Positions 1 through 12,770 are shown, numbered from the stretch's first letter. The stretch is DNA of 64,000 bases from Artocarpus heterophyllus (GCA_025403435.1 CM046338.1:18203399-18267398), one strand, 5' to 3'. Made by a program: numbers and translations. Notes: generated from the sequence alone by a model not told the origin.

Positions 1-1241
1 CGCGCTGCGGTGAAAAAAATCTTTTGCAGGATCATAATGATCAAGTCCGCGACGAAACCGTACACATTTATTTACCAAGAACTATTTTTAGACAATTAAT
101 ACTGAACCGTAAAACCTAATATCTTGAATCTGATTCTCCCTTAAAAAAAAAAGGAATATTTGTCCAATGAGTTCGTAAGCGTTACTTTATATAAATTTTA
201 CTTTTAGGTGTTTAAAAAGGTGGTAGAAATTAATGGTGGAACTTTTATTGTAGCATATGAGAGTTTTATATTGTAGTATTTTTTTATTGTTACTATAACA
301 TGTAAAAATTTTATACTATTTATAACTAATATTGTGATAAAAACTAAGTGGTTTTTACCGTTACTAAACACCCCTTCGTTTCTAATAGACTAAGGACCCG
401 ACATGGTTTTTGCTTTTTCTTTTATTTAGCAGAGGAAAAAGCAAAATGATTGTTCGCAAGTCTCTACAAGTTTCAAAGTCCAAGAAAAAACTTTTTTTTA
501 AAGAGGAAAAAAGAGCTTTATTTAGAAACCATAATTTGTGGCGTTGATTAGAAATATTTTTTGAGACCTCAAAGTTTTTTTGTCAGATTATCCAAACATT
601 GTAAAACAACTTTTGGGCCTAAAAATTCGTGTAAGCTCTGATAAACAGTCCCTAAAGTACGTTGAAGGTTTTGAAGGCTTTCTTAAGCATAAAAATAAAG
701 CTTAAAAAATCCAAGCAAGGAGAGCAAAACTGTAACCAAAAAGATCAGAAGAAAGTTCTATGAAGGATCAAGGAGAGTTGAATAGAGATCAGAGTTTAGA
801 AGGGAAAAGAGATGCTAAATATCTTGAGTAGATATACTATATGTGTGTAATAAAAATACATGCAGATGAAAATACATAGTTTGTGTTTATATCAAGTCAC
901 GTACATGAGAATATACATGTTTTTCTTCCCCAGATAAGCTGAAATGAGGAGAGAAGATCCAACTTGTAGAAATACTGACGAGGCTGAATTACTTCAAGAG
1001 TTTGAACCATCAAAACCAACAAAAAGAACCAAGTGGCACTACGTGGCAAGAAAAGAAAGGATCAGGCGGCATTTCGTGGCAAACGAGGGAGAAATCCAGC
1101 AGGACGAAGTACAGTAGGTGGCGCATGGTGGCATATCTTTACCAATGTTCTACAAAATAGTATTGCAGACTTGTTACTGATACCATATGAACTAAAAATA
1201 GGGAAAGCTAAAAAGAGGCAATCCCTTGATCAAATTCGTTC
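1..1241. other. AT-rich spacer, no gene recognised
   Basis: No open frame here has recognisable protein content; a 75-codon frame at 1033-1260 shows no family motif and runs into the hAT element. Positions about 180-380 contain one copy of a dispersed repeat annotated separately. The rest is AT-rich non-coding DNA. Confidence 0.6.
190..380. repeat. dispersed short AT-rich repeat, copy 1
   Basis: The block contains the words tgtagcatatgagag, ttatattgtagta and tataacatgtaaaaat, which recur with small changes near 11.4, 24.5, 46.1, 55.7 and 60.2 kb. The shared theme is 'TACAATRTAAARCTCTCAYATGT' broken into short runs, often beside a 'GTTTGG' end. It looks like a decayed MITE family member; borders are approximate. 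Confidence 0.45.
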
Positions 1242-1249
1242 AGTTAAGC
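1242..1249. repeat. target-site duplication (left) of hAT element
   Basis: AGTTAAGC; an identical copy lies at 2055-2062 directly after the right terminal inverted repeat. Confidence 0.85.
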
Positions 1250-2054
1250 TAGAGATGTAACAATGAGCCAGGGCTCATGGGCCGGCTTGGGCCCATCTTT
1301 ATACAGTGATGGATTGAGATAGCACGGTCCATCATTGTTAAAGGCACAGCCTAGCCTATAAATATTGATGAGCTGAGCTAGGCCATCATATATTGGCACA
1401 TAGGCCGGCCTAACACGACCTATGAAAAATTATGGGCCAGGCCGGGCTTGGATCTGGTGGGGCCGACACGTTTAGGCCCATCCCGGCCCATGTAAGGCCC
1501 ATATAGGCCCACAATGGACCAATCCACCAAAGGCCCATTGTGGCCCAATTTCATTTATAATATTTTTTTGTGTTTTAGTAATTTTGTAAACATCTTATGT
1601 ATAATTATCCTGATTGTATTCTTTTTTCCTTACTAAGGTTTTGTCCCACTGGGTTTTCCTTAGAAAGGTTTTTAATAAGACAATCGTAAATAAAATATCC
1701 CTTTTCATATTTTCATTAACTATTCAAACTTTTATATTTGTTAACTTGTTTAAAATTCAAAAGTAAAAATTGAAAATTATATGCTTAGATGAGCTGACCC
1801 ATTTAAACCAACGATGGACCAAAATGGACCTACCTATCCTAACTCATAGATGGGCTCGAACGGGCTAGTCCATTCAAGGCCCACGGCACAGCCTGGCCTG
1901 ACTCACGTAAAATTGGCCCATGGTGTAGGCTAGGCCGAAGTAATTCTAATATAAGTCAGCCTGGCCTAGTCCACTAAATTCGTAGGTTGGGCCGGCCCGG
2001 CCAACGGCCCGCGTAGGTGTAAGAAGCCCAGCCCAGCCCATTCTTGCATCTCTA
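1250..2054. mobile_element. non-autonomous hAT-type DNA transposon
   Basis: An 805-bp block is bounded by terminal inverted repeats: TAGAGATGTAACAATGAGC on the left, and TAGAGATGCAAGAATGGGC on the right read in reverse complement. Both ends are flanked by the same 8 bp, AGTTAAGC, at 1242-1249 and 2055-2062. An 8-bp duplication plus a TAGAGATG-like end is the hAT signature. There is no transposase open frame inside, so it must be mobilised in trans. The outer thirds are crowded with GGCCCA and GGGCCGGC words while the centre (about 1550-1780) is AT-rich. This GC-rich subterminal arrangement is common for transposase-binding regions. Confidence 0.85.
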
Positions 2055-2062
2055 AGTTAAGC
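2055..2062. repeat. target-site duplication (right) of hAT element
   Basis: AGTTAAGC, identical to 1242-1249. It places the insertion less than 220 bp beyond the stop codon of the amidase gene. Confidence 0.85.
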
Positions 2063-2273
2063 TATGTTTCTGCACAGTATATGCTTGAATTATGGTAGTT
2101 AATCATATTTCACACCATAGCGTGTAAAAGAAAAAGAAAAAGAAAAAGAAATGAAAAGAAAAAGGAAGATATTTTGAGGGAAAGAACCAAAAAAAAAAAA
2201 AAACCGATGAAAAGAGGAGAGACCTTAATCTTAGAATCCAGCTAGAGCTTAGCAAGAGACAAGCTTTAGAAGG

Positions 2274-5200
2274 TCATGATCTTGTTGTTAATCCAACCTG
2301 ATCTTTGAGAGTGTCAAAAAGAGTCTCCGCAAGATTGAGCAGGAACCCATCTGAGCCATGTTTTGCCAACAAGGAAACTGACACAGGAAGGTTATCATAC
2401 TTCCCTAGTGGTATGCTCACCTATTTAGCAACAGAAACAACTCATGATGAAGATTTTCCATGAGAAACTTCATATGTTTGCAAAAGGAAAAAGATAGTAA
2501 TATTATATATGTGAAAAAAGATTCACATCATGAATAAGAGGAAGAAAAGAGAAGAAAGAAATAAACCTGGCAAAATCCAGACACTACAGCAATTGAAAGC
2601 AGGCTAAAGGCTCTGGCACGAAATACTTCAAGTGTGGCTGCTGGTGTTTGTAGTTTTGGTGGTGGTCCATGAACCGTAGGAATAGCCAGGACACCATAAT
2701 CCTGGAAGTAACAAATCAATGACGAAACACAAATAATGATTCAGAAGAAAAGTGTCTGCTTCTTTTTAATACAATTTGCTTGTACAGTAAGAGCAAAACT
2801 AAAGGGAAAAATGCAGGGTAGTTTCATATTCTTCCATTCAATTATTTACAAGAAATTCTATCAAAGACATTATTAGAGTTCCAATGTTTGTTTGGTTTTT
2901 AAGCATAAGACATTAGAACTCAATTGTCGTTATAGGATTGTTAAACAGTTTTTTGAATTTAGAACTCTAGCTTTGAATAAAGATGAAAGAATACCCCAAG
3001 AAAAGCAGTGAGAGCTGCATATAATTCCATTTTCACATTGTGACAGGCATCAATTTTTTCATCCGTTGCTTCAAGAGCTTGCCATATGCGTTCTGATATC
3101 CCGGGACCTAAATCGGGCTTGACTGTTTTGACCCATTCACCATGGTTGTTCTTGAACTCATACCTAACACAACATGGTATAAGTTCTTAATTTTTTTTAT
3201 TTTTTTTGGTTTGTTTAGCAAGGACGCATTGAAAATACCGAACTTTATCATTTAACAAAGTGAATCCAGCACAAGAATCTCCGATCTACCTTTCAAGCAA
3301 ACGCATTGCACATGATAAGGCTGCCAAGGATGGTATGCTGTACTCTTCTTCTGCTTTCCCTTCACTCATAAAACTTCTCAAACTTGGAACTTTGTCCCTG
3401 ACGTAGTCCCCAAGGCTAGCATGCTTTACAACGTGACCTATGTTTGTCAATAACGACACACCAAACTCACTGAGAAACATAAGTATATAGATATAAATGA
3501 AAGACCTTAATGCTAAGTCGCTAAGAACAATGAAATTGTACATCGATATCACATTTCTGATGACCCTAACCTTTGCAAAGCATTTTCCAAAGTACTACTG
3601 AACAATAGCTCGCAGACTTGGATGGTCCAGTGCTCCAGATTTTGATGCTCGGCTCATTGATAGAAATTTGTTGGTCTTTCAAAATATAGATTTTTTAACT
3701 AACTCCTCTTATGAGTGCACTTCAATTCCTCTTCTAGTGTTTTCCCGTTGGGTTTTGGATAGAAGGTTTCTAAACGACGTATATTTTAGGTTACACTCCA
3801 AGATGTAAGTCACGGCTTGATCCGATGAAACTTCTTCCAATACTTTGTAATTTTCTTCTGAGCTTTGCTTTTATATTTGTCTTATTTCCTTTTTTGGGTG
3901 GTTTTCTTGTTCTACCTCTTCCCCCCTAAAAATTCATGTCATTTCTTAATAAAATTCAAAAAGGGGGACTTAGTACGCGATCGGTGTTTTAGTGAGCGTT
4001 ATCCTAGTTGGGATGTGCTAAATCATCTTGATGTCAGTTGTTCCCAATTGAAAAAAAAAAATAAAAATACATCGTTTGTTGCATGTTGAGAAACAAATAT
4101 GATCTAATTAATGACCAATTTAAGATGGTCCATAATCCATTTTCTATGTTACACACATTAAAGGGCCATACTTTTATATTAGATTAATTTACTCACCCCC
4201 AAATAACTTCTCCACTGATTTAACTAGAGCCTCTGCCACTTGATTGCCTGGAGCAGTTGAAAGCTGGAAACAATCTTCTGCAATGATCAATTGGGTGGGT
4301 CTGACAAATTCTACATTTGGCAATTGCAGCAGTACACTTCCAACTCTTTTCAAAAGCACTGGATCCCTGGCAAACCATCCTAAACCAGAAATTTTGTGTC
4401 CAAAGAAAAGTTGTCGAATATATGTTAAATGGACTCAAAGATTGTTTGTTCCATTTGAAAAAAGTTGCAGAAATTTTGTCTTCATAAAATTGTGAATTTC
4501 AGCTCTACTCAGAACCTATTTACTTTCTTACCAACAGTATCAAAGCTTTGTGCCAGAGGAATAACTCCAAGAGTGGAAACCACATCATGAGAAGGCCTAA
4601 ACCCGAAAATTCCACAGTAAGACGCAGGTACTCTCACGCTTCCTCCAGTATCGGTTCCTGCAAAATGGAGAAGAAATTTTTGCTCCAAGGAATAAAGGTT
4701 AAAGCAAGAAATAACAAAGAGAGCACAAGAGGAAAGAGCAACTTACCTAAGGAGAAATCCACAAGGCCTGCGGCAACTGCTACGGCTGATCCGCTAGAAG
4801 ATCCTCCGGGCACTCTATCTGGTGCACATAGATTTGTGGGGGTGCCATAATGTTTGTTTTCTCCATTTATACTGCCAAAGTATATAGTCATTGAATTGTA
4901 CAACTATCTAGCCTAATGAGAAAATTTGAGGAAAAAATCAGGTGGAAGGCTGGTTTTGGCCAACTTTTTTAATTAAGGAACGACCTTTTTTAAGCTAGGC
5001 TTCACAGTGGTCAATCATTAATACGCTAATGGTATATCACTGATGCACCAATGGTCGATCACTGGTGGACCAGGACACACTTGAGGTAGATTGCTCAGCG
5101 GGAGGAGGGGTACTTTCTTACGTTCCACTTGATAAAATCCACTCTATCTTCACCAATAGAATTTTATCCAAATTTAGAATAAAATTCATATATATTTTTT

Positions 5201-6112
5201 AATCTCTTTCTAGTATCTATTCAATCAGTAAAGGCCTTACTCTATTCCTTCCTTGAGTCAGGAATAGCGGCCTTTTTTACCGGTTGTTAGACATTTTCTT
5301 TCCAGTTGCTAGACATTTATCAACTTCAAATTACTTGCAATGACTTGAATCAATGCTGTGAGTGTTGACCGTACTTTTGCAGATAGAAATGTCAGTACTC
5401 TAACCTGTATGCCATTTCATCCATGACAGTTTTACCAACAGATGTAGCTCCTGCCCTTAAGATGGCCAGAACAGCTGGAGCTGTTGACGTGGCAGCCGGG
5501 TGAGTCCTCGCCCATTCAGGACTTCCAAATCCAGTCACATATCCATCCACATCAAATCTGTTTCCAAGTTATTAGGTAAAAAAAAAGAACAAGAAAAATA
5601 TGTGAATTAGGCACAACACAACAAGCACACTGAGAAACCAAAGAATGCAGATAAAATCAATTCATTAATTACATATACATACCAAAGGATGCAGATCGAT
5701 TTCAGGGACATTTTTGCAGGCATACATAATACCGGGTTTTTTCAAACATAATTGAATTGCTACATTTCTTCAAAATCACTTTTTCCCCCTTTTTTTTTTT
5801 GCCATTTTGTTTCCTTAGCAGATGCAGAGACACAGAGGTGAACAAGTTGAACAACAACCAGTACAGATTTTTGATGCATGAACATAGCAAAATTAAGAAT
5901 TCCGATCAACCCATCAAATGAAAACGTGACATAGTGAGAAAAAACGTAACAATAAATTAGTTGAACATTGAGAGGAAAAGCGTTGCACAAGATAGGACTG
6001 ACATGTCTTTGATGGCAAAAGTTAGGGAATTCAACGGAAGTTGATGTTCCGAAGGGTGTGGTTGAAGAAGGAATTTCTCCATAAAGGCTCCATAATCCGA
6101 GTCTTGAGCCAT
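2274..6112 (-). CDS. AMI1: amidase 1-like, indole-3-acetamide hydrolase (AMI1)
   Basis: Nine exons on the minus strand: 6003-6112, 5405-5557, 4747-4871, 4532-4657, 4197-4379, 3290-3437, 2995-3163, 2567-2701 and 2274-2420. They total 1296 nt, a 431-residue protein, close to the roughly 425 residues of Arabidopsis AMI1. All introns use GT-AG. The amidase-signature triad is present: Lys35 in FAIKD, cis-Ser112 in the GGSSSGS run, and nucleophile Ser136 in [12 protein letters not shown]. The C-terminus has the family block [20 protein letters not shown]1 enzymes hydrolyse indole-3-acetamide to the auxin indole-3-acetic acid in the cytosol and nucleus; this substrate is inferred from family resemblance. 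The start was chosen because [10 protein letters not shown] aligns with the family N-terminus and there is no transit peptide. Longer open frames over exon 1 are in another frame. No lesion was seen. Confidence 0.93.
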
Positions 6113-6804
6113 CTGGGCCGAACTCATCTACTATTACTGGCTTCACTTTTGACAACTTTGAGACACTATTGAGGTGCAAGCAAAGCAATCAAAACAGCAG
6201 TTGTGGCAGCCTATTTTCTGTCCAATGAAAAGACGACAATGTCCCTTTAGTTTGTGTCAACGGGGAGTGTTCTTTTGTTTGTTTCCATATGGTTTTAGAG
6301 GGCAAAGCAGGGAAAGAAAGATGGGTGGTTGCCCAATCCTTAACTCGTCCAAAAAATTGTGTGGACATGATTTGAACTTGAATTGTGACCACGGGTATAC
6401 TATCCTTTTAAGATTACAGGACATATCCCTATCCACGAGAACCCCAGAAAAAAGAAATAAAAAATAATAATAATAAAAGGATATTAATGTACTAAATGTC
6501 CATTTTGTACGCAGGTTGTAAACGAGAGAATTCATTTCATATCTACGTTGCTTTAGTTGTTATTTTCATCTACTTTTGGAGGCAAACCCCCACTTCCTTC
6601 TTTATTCTGCAAGCCCCTTTATATAAGCATTAAGCATGTTGCAAAACTATGGTCCATAAAAGTTCAGAGCAGCATATTAAAGAAATCCTATAAAAGATGA
6701 GACCTTGAAGCTTTTGAAATTTAGAAAAGGCTCCACTTTCTCAAACGAAAACAACGCTAATCTCATTGGAAATGATATCTCGAAGTGTTACAACATTGAT
6801 GCTA
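6113..6804. promoter_or_regulatory. spacer: amidase promoter and RING-gene 3' end
   Basis: This 692-bp spacer lies between two tandem minus-strand genes. It must contain the 3' UTR of the RING gene and the promoter and 5' UTR of the amidase. A TATATAAA word on the minus strand at 6618-6625 is the clearest TATA-like motif, but it would imply a 5' UTR of about 480 nt, so its use is uncertain. No coding content was seen. Confidence 0.5.
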
Positions 6805-8549
6805 TCAATCATTTTCATCACAGTCCTCATCAAAGATGCACAAATATGGGATTACAGGTCTAAGTTGATGTTCACTGACTTCTCCTTCAGCCTCACTGGT
6901 AATGTTGGGCGCACTCCAACCTAACCGCTGCTTGTAAACAGCATCATACGCTTCGATGGTCAAGCCTGAAGTAAGAAACAATTCCACTTCGCTTACAAAC
7001 CTATCAGTTCTTGACGCTAAAAAAGGCCTTGCTGCATCACATATCAATGCTATGAACTCTTCTCTAACTGCTTCCGGTGTTTTCCTCAGTCGTTGCTTAC
7101 TCCTACCAACATTCAGGGATTCAAAAAGGTTCAGAGAAAGTAATGAGCGTCACCCAAATTGTTTTTGGTGATCAACTAGTATTGAAACAACTTAAGATGA
7201 AAAGTAACAGCAAAAAGAAGTACCTTGTCAGAAATGAATCAATTGTCCCAAGTATGTGGTGCATAATGATATCAACATCCTCCTCCTACAACTAGAAAAA
7301 AGGCGTTCTTAAGTCATGAAGAAATTGCCAAATCTGTACCGCATAAAAAAGATCAGTTTTGAGTCAAAATATTTGGGAGAGAGAAAAATAAAGATTCTTA
7401 TATAGCTTTGCAATTGAATTTATTTAATTCTGAGACCTGTAACAGGGCTTGGATTTCCCTTTTCAACCAACTTTGAAGCCAACGGTTTGGTTGAAGATAC
7501 TTTTGTGATTTCCAATAACGCGACGAACTGAAAATGTCACTTAAGTAACCTGATCGCACACAAAATTTAAATAACTATTAGGAGGTAAAAAAATGAAAAT
7601 GATTGTTTATAAATAAATAGCAAAAACATGCCACTACAAATGGAATGATAACAAGCAGAAGACCTGGTTCAGTATAATAACACTGTAATCTGTACTTGTG
7701 GGCTTTTGATAAGACAAAGCTGCAATAACGGTAAAAGAAACTAATCAAGTAAATAAACATCACATGAGAAATGAAAAAAAAAGTAAAAAATAAAAAGGAA
7801 ACTTGCAGAAAAATACCCATTTTCAAAATCCTGATTTATGTAATATTGTTGAAAAGAATTCCCATCAAATCCATGAATTATGGAAAAGTTCTCTGTCTGC
7901 AACATGATAAGCAAATATTTCCACTCATTTCTTGATTATAGAAGTCTTTAAGAGTTGTTAAAAAGGGTAAACAGAAAAACTGAACCTTGCATAAAGGGCA
8001 CTTGACAGAGGCAAGGTTGTGAGAGTTTTTGCCGGCAACAACTTTGGTCCATTGCATTATGCAATTGTAACAGAACTTATCTGCAACGTCAGATAAGGAA
8101 CTTCATTCTTGAGTTTCTTTTTAATATAAAGAACAAAAGAAGTGAACTTCGACTTCTGGGTGGTTGTATTTGCAAGAAAAATATACTTCGGGAAAAAACT
8201 AAAGGAAATTTGTGAACTTTTGTTGGGCACAAGCAAGAAAAACCATAAGGTAGAAGAAATAGAACTTTCCTGCCAAACCAAAAACTAGGCGAATTTTTCA
8301 CTTAGACAGCCCAATGGAATAGAATTATAGAAATGAAACAGGTAAAGATCAGAGAGAAAGCTTGCTCAATTTTCTAGGAAGCCAAACAGGAAAAGGGAAG
8401 GGAGACAACATACGGAGACATTTGTTAAGATAGGATTCTTGAAGAATGGGTCCGAGGCAGATTGGGCATGGATTATGGAAGTCCTCTGAAGACGACGAGA
8501 AAGAGCTGGTGCTCTGATTCATTACCTCCTCTGATTCCGAAGGATTCAT
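6805..8549 (-). CDS. RING-type E3 ubiquitin ligase, Topors-like
   Basis: Seven exons on the minus strand: 8414-8549, 7986-8080, 7817-7896, 7664-7719, 7437-7549, 7224-7285 and 6805-7102. They total 840 nt, giving 279 residues. A C3HC4 RING sits near the N-terminus: Cys28 and Cys31, Cys44 and His46, Cys49 and Cys52, Cys73 and Cys76. It is preceded by a serine-rich leader. The RING is split by the first intron inside the His46 codon. Downstream are the blocks FSIIHGFDGNSFQQYYIN and KAHKYRLQCYYTEPG, then a helical C-terminal part ending in an acidic tail, DEDCDEND. Plant proteins of this layout are usually named Topors-like; that name comes from memory of the family. The expected role is E2-dependent ubiquitin transfer. 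The substrate is unknown. Confidence 0.85.
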
Positions 8550-9077
8550 GCGGGTTTTCGGTTGGATTCGGTGTCTCTGACATAAATCATTAAATTCTGC
8601 GAAACCAGTAACGACAACAAAAACACAATGGCGTTTTTGCCAACCGACTCAAAGCAATGTCGTTTTAAATTTGCACATTTATTTATCTTTTTTTTAATAG
8701 TAAACTGTCACGTTATCCTCTAACTTTTTACAAAACTATAACTTTTGATCATCTAATCTTTTATTTTTTTATTTATTACTTTTTAATTTTTTATTTTAGT
8801 TGCTAAAGAGTTGTTAATTTTGAGAACCAATTTGTTATCTTTTTTATGACTTTCAGACTAAATTATCACTTTTGTATGTCCAAATAACTGTTAAATTAAC
8901 CCCTCAATAATTAAAATTAAAAATAAATAAATAAAGACTAAATATTCACTTTCATAAAAGATTAAAAACTATTAAAATAATTTATTACTTTTTTAATTTA
9001 TTTATTTATCTTGCTCAACTATTACTTTTTAATGAAAAACAATTGTTAACATAATTATAATTACAATTACAATTACA

Positions 9078-9078
<1 letters not shown>
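8550..9078. other. AT-rich spacer upstream of RING gene
   Basis: The first ~100 bp include the probable 5' UTR and promoter of the RING gene. The remainder is AT-rich sequence of decayed-repeat character with no open frame of interest. Confidence 0.5.
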
Positions 9079-9115
<37 letters not shown>

Positions 9116-9124
9116 TATTATTAT
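9079..9124. repeat. (ATT)n microsatellite
   Basis: About fifteen consecutive ATT units with one interruption (act). They are preceded from about 9052 by four to five ATTACA-like hexamers, suggesting slippage from one unit to another. Confidence 0.9.
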
Positions 9125-10359
9125 TTCAATGGCTGTAAAAAACTACTTTATTGATAGGTACAATTTCAAACCATAAATTACATTATAATAGTATGTTAAA
9201 AAAATAAAATAAATTATTTAATAAGTCTTCAAATTATTTAAAAAATGATTTATTAACTTTTTTTTTTTTTTTTTAATTCAGCTGACCTTCAACTTCTAAA
9301 ATCAATGTAAGAGAATTGAATTGACTAACGGAGGTTAATTTTTTTGCTTTTTTCGATCATGTAATTATCACATCGTCACTATTTACTTCAAATTGATCAA
9401 AACATCCCTAATTATATCAACAACCACTTAACAAAAATTAAAAAACAAAAACAAGTAAAAAAACTTTCATACAAAAATTTTCATATTCCGCAACTCTACC
9501 ACCTTCTCCAACTCCGAGCAACAAAACTAAAACCTAATTACAGGAGAAAAAAAAACAAAATCAAAACCAAACTAAAACAAAAAGATCAATGACTGTTTAA
9601 CAAAATTTTTTTTTAAAAAAAGAGAAACAATAACCCATTCCCTAAAAACTGACAAAAAAAAACAGAAAAAAGAAAACTAAAAAAAAAGAAAAAAGAAAAA
9701 CTAAAAAAAAAAAAAAAAAACTTCTTCCTCAAATTCAAAAAACCTACAGAGGTGAAGAAATTCCAACTTTGAAGAAGGAAGATGATGATCAGCCAGAGAG
9801 ATCAGATAATTTAGTCTTTCGATTTGATTTCTGAAGAAATTTTTGGAATCGGTCATGGAGCCAAAACTCATTCAATGAGTACCAAAGTCTGAAGCTTTTT
9901 TTTTTGCTTCTCCAAACTCTTTTTCTTTTATCTGAAACTGAAGTGTTGTGTGAGTTTTGACAAGAAAAGAAAATTTGCAGATGAATAAATGAAGCTTGGT
10001 CATTATATTTTTCAAAAAATTAAAAATAAAAAACCTAGATCTTTCTCCTCCTTCCATTACCTACGATTCAACTCCTCAGACTCAAACATGAATCAATCAA
10101 ATAGACAAACACCATGTCCATTTTCCAAAAATCACAAATACAATTCTATAACATACTTAGACCCAAAAAAATAAAAATTAAAATCAAAGTTAAAACCAAG
10201 ACCAAATAACAAATCAGAAAGACTTAAAGTTATGCAAATTAAAATCTAAATCGAAACCAAATTTAAAAAATACCCAGACAAATGTGGAAAAATTAAATTC
10301 AGACCCATATCAAATAAAAAAAGACCTAAACTAATCTGGGAAAAAATATTCAAACCCAG
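9125..10359. other. AT-rich spacer with poly(A)/poly(T) runs
   Basis: Contains a long T run near 9258-9273, A-rich stretches around 9640-9720 and no convincing coding frame. Short frames at 9872-10174 have biased Lys/Phe/Asn content typical of random AT-rich DNA. Confidence 0.55.
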
Positions 10360-10677
10360 ATGAAACAAAAAAATACCCAAGCAAATCTAGAAAAAGAAGA
10401 AGAAAATCGTTTGTGGAGGTGGGGTCACTGGGAGTGTTCTTGGGGAGGAGGGTCGCTAGAGGTAGAGGATCATTTCGTAGGTGAAGGGTGTGGGTTTAAG
10501 AAGAAGAAGAAGAAGGTGATGGGAGAGAGAGACGATGGAGTGGGAGATCGTCGGGGGAGGTTGCTAAAAGAAATGGTTGCTTTTGGGTGGAAGATGGCGA
10601 TGGGAGAAAGACCATGGAAGGTCTTATTTATTTATTTTTTTTTTTTCATGTTGGAGAATTTTTTTTATGTTTTATAA
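10360..10677 (+). other. purine-rich island with a 105-codon open frame of unknown status
   Basis: A G-rich island (about 10410-10620) contrasts sharply with its surroundings and encodes a Gly/Glu/Lys/Trp-rich frame that ends in a phenylalanine tract. No known domain is recognised, and codon content follows simple GGA, GAA and GGG runs. It is probably a transposon fragment rather than a gene. Confidence 0.3.
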
Positions 10678-10734
10678 TTTTTAGTTTAATTTAGTTTACA
10701 TTTTATGAAAAATATAATAAAAGATATAAATTTA

Positions 10735-11215
10735 TTAAGATACCTTTGATATCCAGTCATGTGCTTGGCATATGATAGATAAAAAGCAAAGAAATTAATG
10801 TTCGTAAGTTGATTCGGTCTTTTGCTATTAGGAGTTTAGTGCCAACTTAACTAAAAAAAATAAAATAAAATAGATTCAATGGGTCACTTTTTAAATAATT
10901 TAAGAACTTATTAAGTAATTTATTTTAAAAAAATATTATTATCATTTTAGTATTTTATATTTTAATAAAACATCTAATTCATGCCTCGTCACTTGATAAA
11001 CAAAAAGCATGGAAATTAATGTCTGATGGTCAATTCAATCGATTTGCACTAATTTTGAGATTTTAGAGTCAACTGAGCTTAAAAAAAATGGAAACCAACG
11101 ATGCACATTTTAAATAGTTTAAAAACTTACCAAATAATTTACTCAAAAAAATATTATTATCATTTTGATCTTCTGTATTTTAATTGAAACATAAAATTGA
11201 TGCTTTGTCGTTTGG
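10735..11215. repeat. degenerate tandem repeat, two ~240-bp units
   Basis: Unit 1 (about 10735-10975) and unit 2 (about 10976-11215) share ordered words: aagcaaagaaattaatg against aagcatggaaattaatg, tttaaataatttaagaactta against tttaaatagtttaaaaactta, and aaaaaaatattattatcatttt in both. Identity is partial, so the duplication is old. Confidence 0.65.
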
Positions 11216-11389
11216 ATAATATCAAAAAGGTATCTTATTGTTTTTTAAAATGTAGTTTTGTTGCTTGAGTCGCTTTTTAGATATAAAATTCCTTTTTTTT
11301 TTCCTTTTATTAACTTTGTTTAGTTACCTTTAAACTTTGGAAAAAACTTTAATTTGTTTGGATATAATAGAGACATTTATAAAAATGAA

Positions 11390-11545
11390 GCAAATTAATA
11401 GGGATTTGTTTAATATGTTGGAACTGAAAATTTTGATTTAAAAGCTATAGTATGTGAGAGCTTTACATTGTAATAACTTTTTGTTTTTTAATGTAACAAC
11501 TGAGAGCTTTACATTATAATTGGGTTGCAACCGACTTGTCAAATG
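11390..11545. repeat. dispersed short AT-rich repeat, copy 2
   Basis: Contains gtatgtgagagctttacattg and a second ctgagagctttacattat, the signature words of the dispersed family also present near 0.2, 24.5, 46.1, 55.7 and 60.2 kb. The left side has the gtttaatatgttgg end. Confidence 0.5.
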
Positions 11546-12222
11546 CCTTTAAAATTAATAAAATCAACAAAAAATGTAAAATGAGCATTTCACCGCTAAA
11601 AAATGGGAAAAATATACTAGTAAAAACATAAAATATATTTTTGATATTTTTAAATAACAAAGTATCAATTTGATGTTGTATGTGTGGGATCCATCTTTTG
11701 GAGATACAAACCGCCTGGTTCTTGGTTTAAAGTTTTGGAAAATTTAGATATAAAACATAATTTTATTAATCATGATGTAATATATCAAAATTTTGAAATA
11801 AATTTTAATAGCAAAAATTATTTAATTACTATGTAATTTTATAGCATAAACCTTGTTATAATAATTACTACGCAATTTTCACATTAATAAATATTTCAGA
11901 AAAAAACCATTACTGACTCTCATGTATTGTTCATGCAGTGTAGTTTTGCCCTGCATTTTCTACTGTAATTTTGGTTTCTGATAGATTTGAAAACTACCTT
12001 TTGTTTATGGATTTAGGAGTACCTTAACATCCAGTAACATAAACCTCATATACTTTATCTGGTTTAAAAAATAGACCAAAATTTATCCTAAATGTGAAAA
12101 CTTTAATACTCATTTGGTTCAGATTTTGAAGGAAATAAACACATATTCAAAAGATTATTGATACTCAAATCCAAATTTCAGTCTATTGAGTCTAAAGAAT
12201 ACATGTAACAAATGAAGCCTTA

Positions 12223-12770
12223 GGGTTCATTTGGTAAATGGATTCGAATTAGTGATTTAATTTGAGTTAATGTGATTTGAATTAAGATTTGAGTTATTGA
12301 TTTTAATTGTTATTCGAATTGACGTTTGGATGTGCATTTAAGTTTTAATTTGAGTATGGAATAAAATTTAAATTTGTGTTTGAAGAGGTAGTAAAGATAG
12401 TTTTTGATTTATTCATAAATCTAATAAAATTTTAATGTTAATGATCTTAAAAAAATATGCAATATTGATCTTGATTTATTCCTGTCTTCATTAGGAATAC
12501 AGTGAAAAAAGAATCATCTCAATTGGATATCAAATGAAGAAGTTATGATTTTTTTCCTCAAACATAAAAGAGAAAATTTTAGTTTTTACTGTAGCAAAGA
12601 TATTCGAGTATCAAAAGTTTAGGAGGGATGAAAACTTTTAAAAACTTGGATTCTTGATACTCAAATGATTCGAATTTTGAGGGAAACAAATACGTATATG
12701 AAGGATTCTTAATTCTCGAATCCAAATTTGAATCCATTGAGTTTAAAGAATGCATGAAACAAACAAACCC
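12223..12770. mobile_element. Tourist-like MITE (PIF/Harbinger type)
   Basis: A 548-bp element starts GGGTTCATTTGGT and ends, read in reverse complement, GGGTTTGTTTGTTTC. TTA at 12220-12222 and TTA at 12771-12773 form a 3-bp target duplication. GGG-TTTGGT ends with TTA duplications are typical of Tourist/Harbinger MITEs. There is no internal open frame. A second, shorter fragment with the same right-end sequence (about 12100-12219) abuts it on the left and shares the TTA, so two related elements lie end to end. Confidence 0.7.

Noticed and set aside
1033..1260. A 75-codon frame rich in Lys/Arg.
   Set aside because: No motif, overlaps the hAT border and lies in repeat-rich DNA.
4548..4850. 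A 100-codon plus-strand frame.
   Set aside because: Antisense to amidase exons 3 and 4.
5760..6188. A 142-codon minus-strand frame covering exon 1 of the amidase.
   Set aside because: It reads exon 1 in the wrong frame and runs through the intron. The frame beginning [10 protein letters not shown] matches the family and splices correctly.
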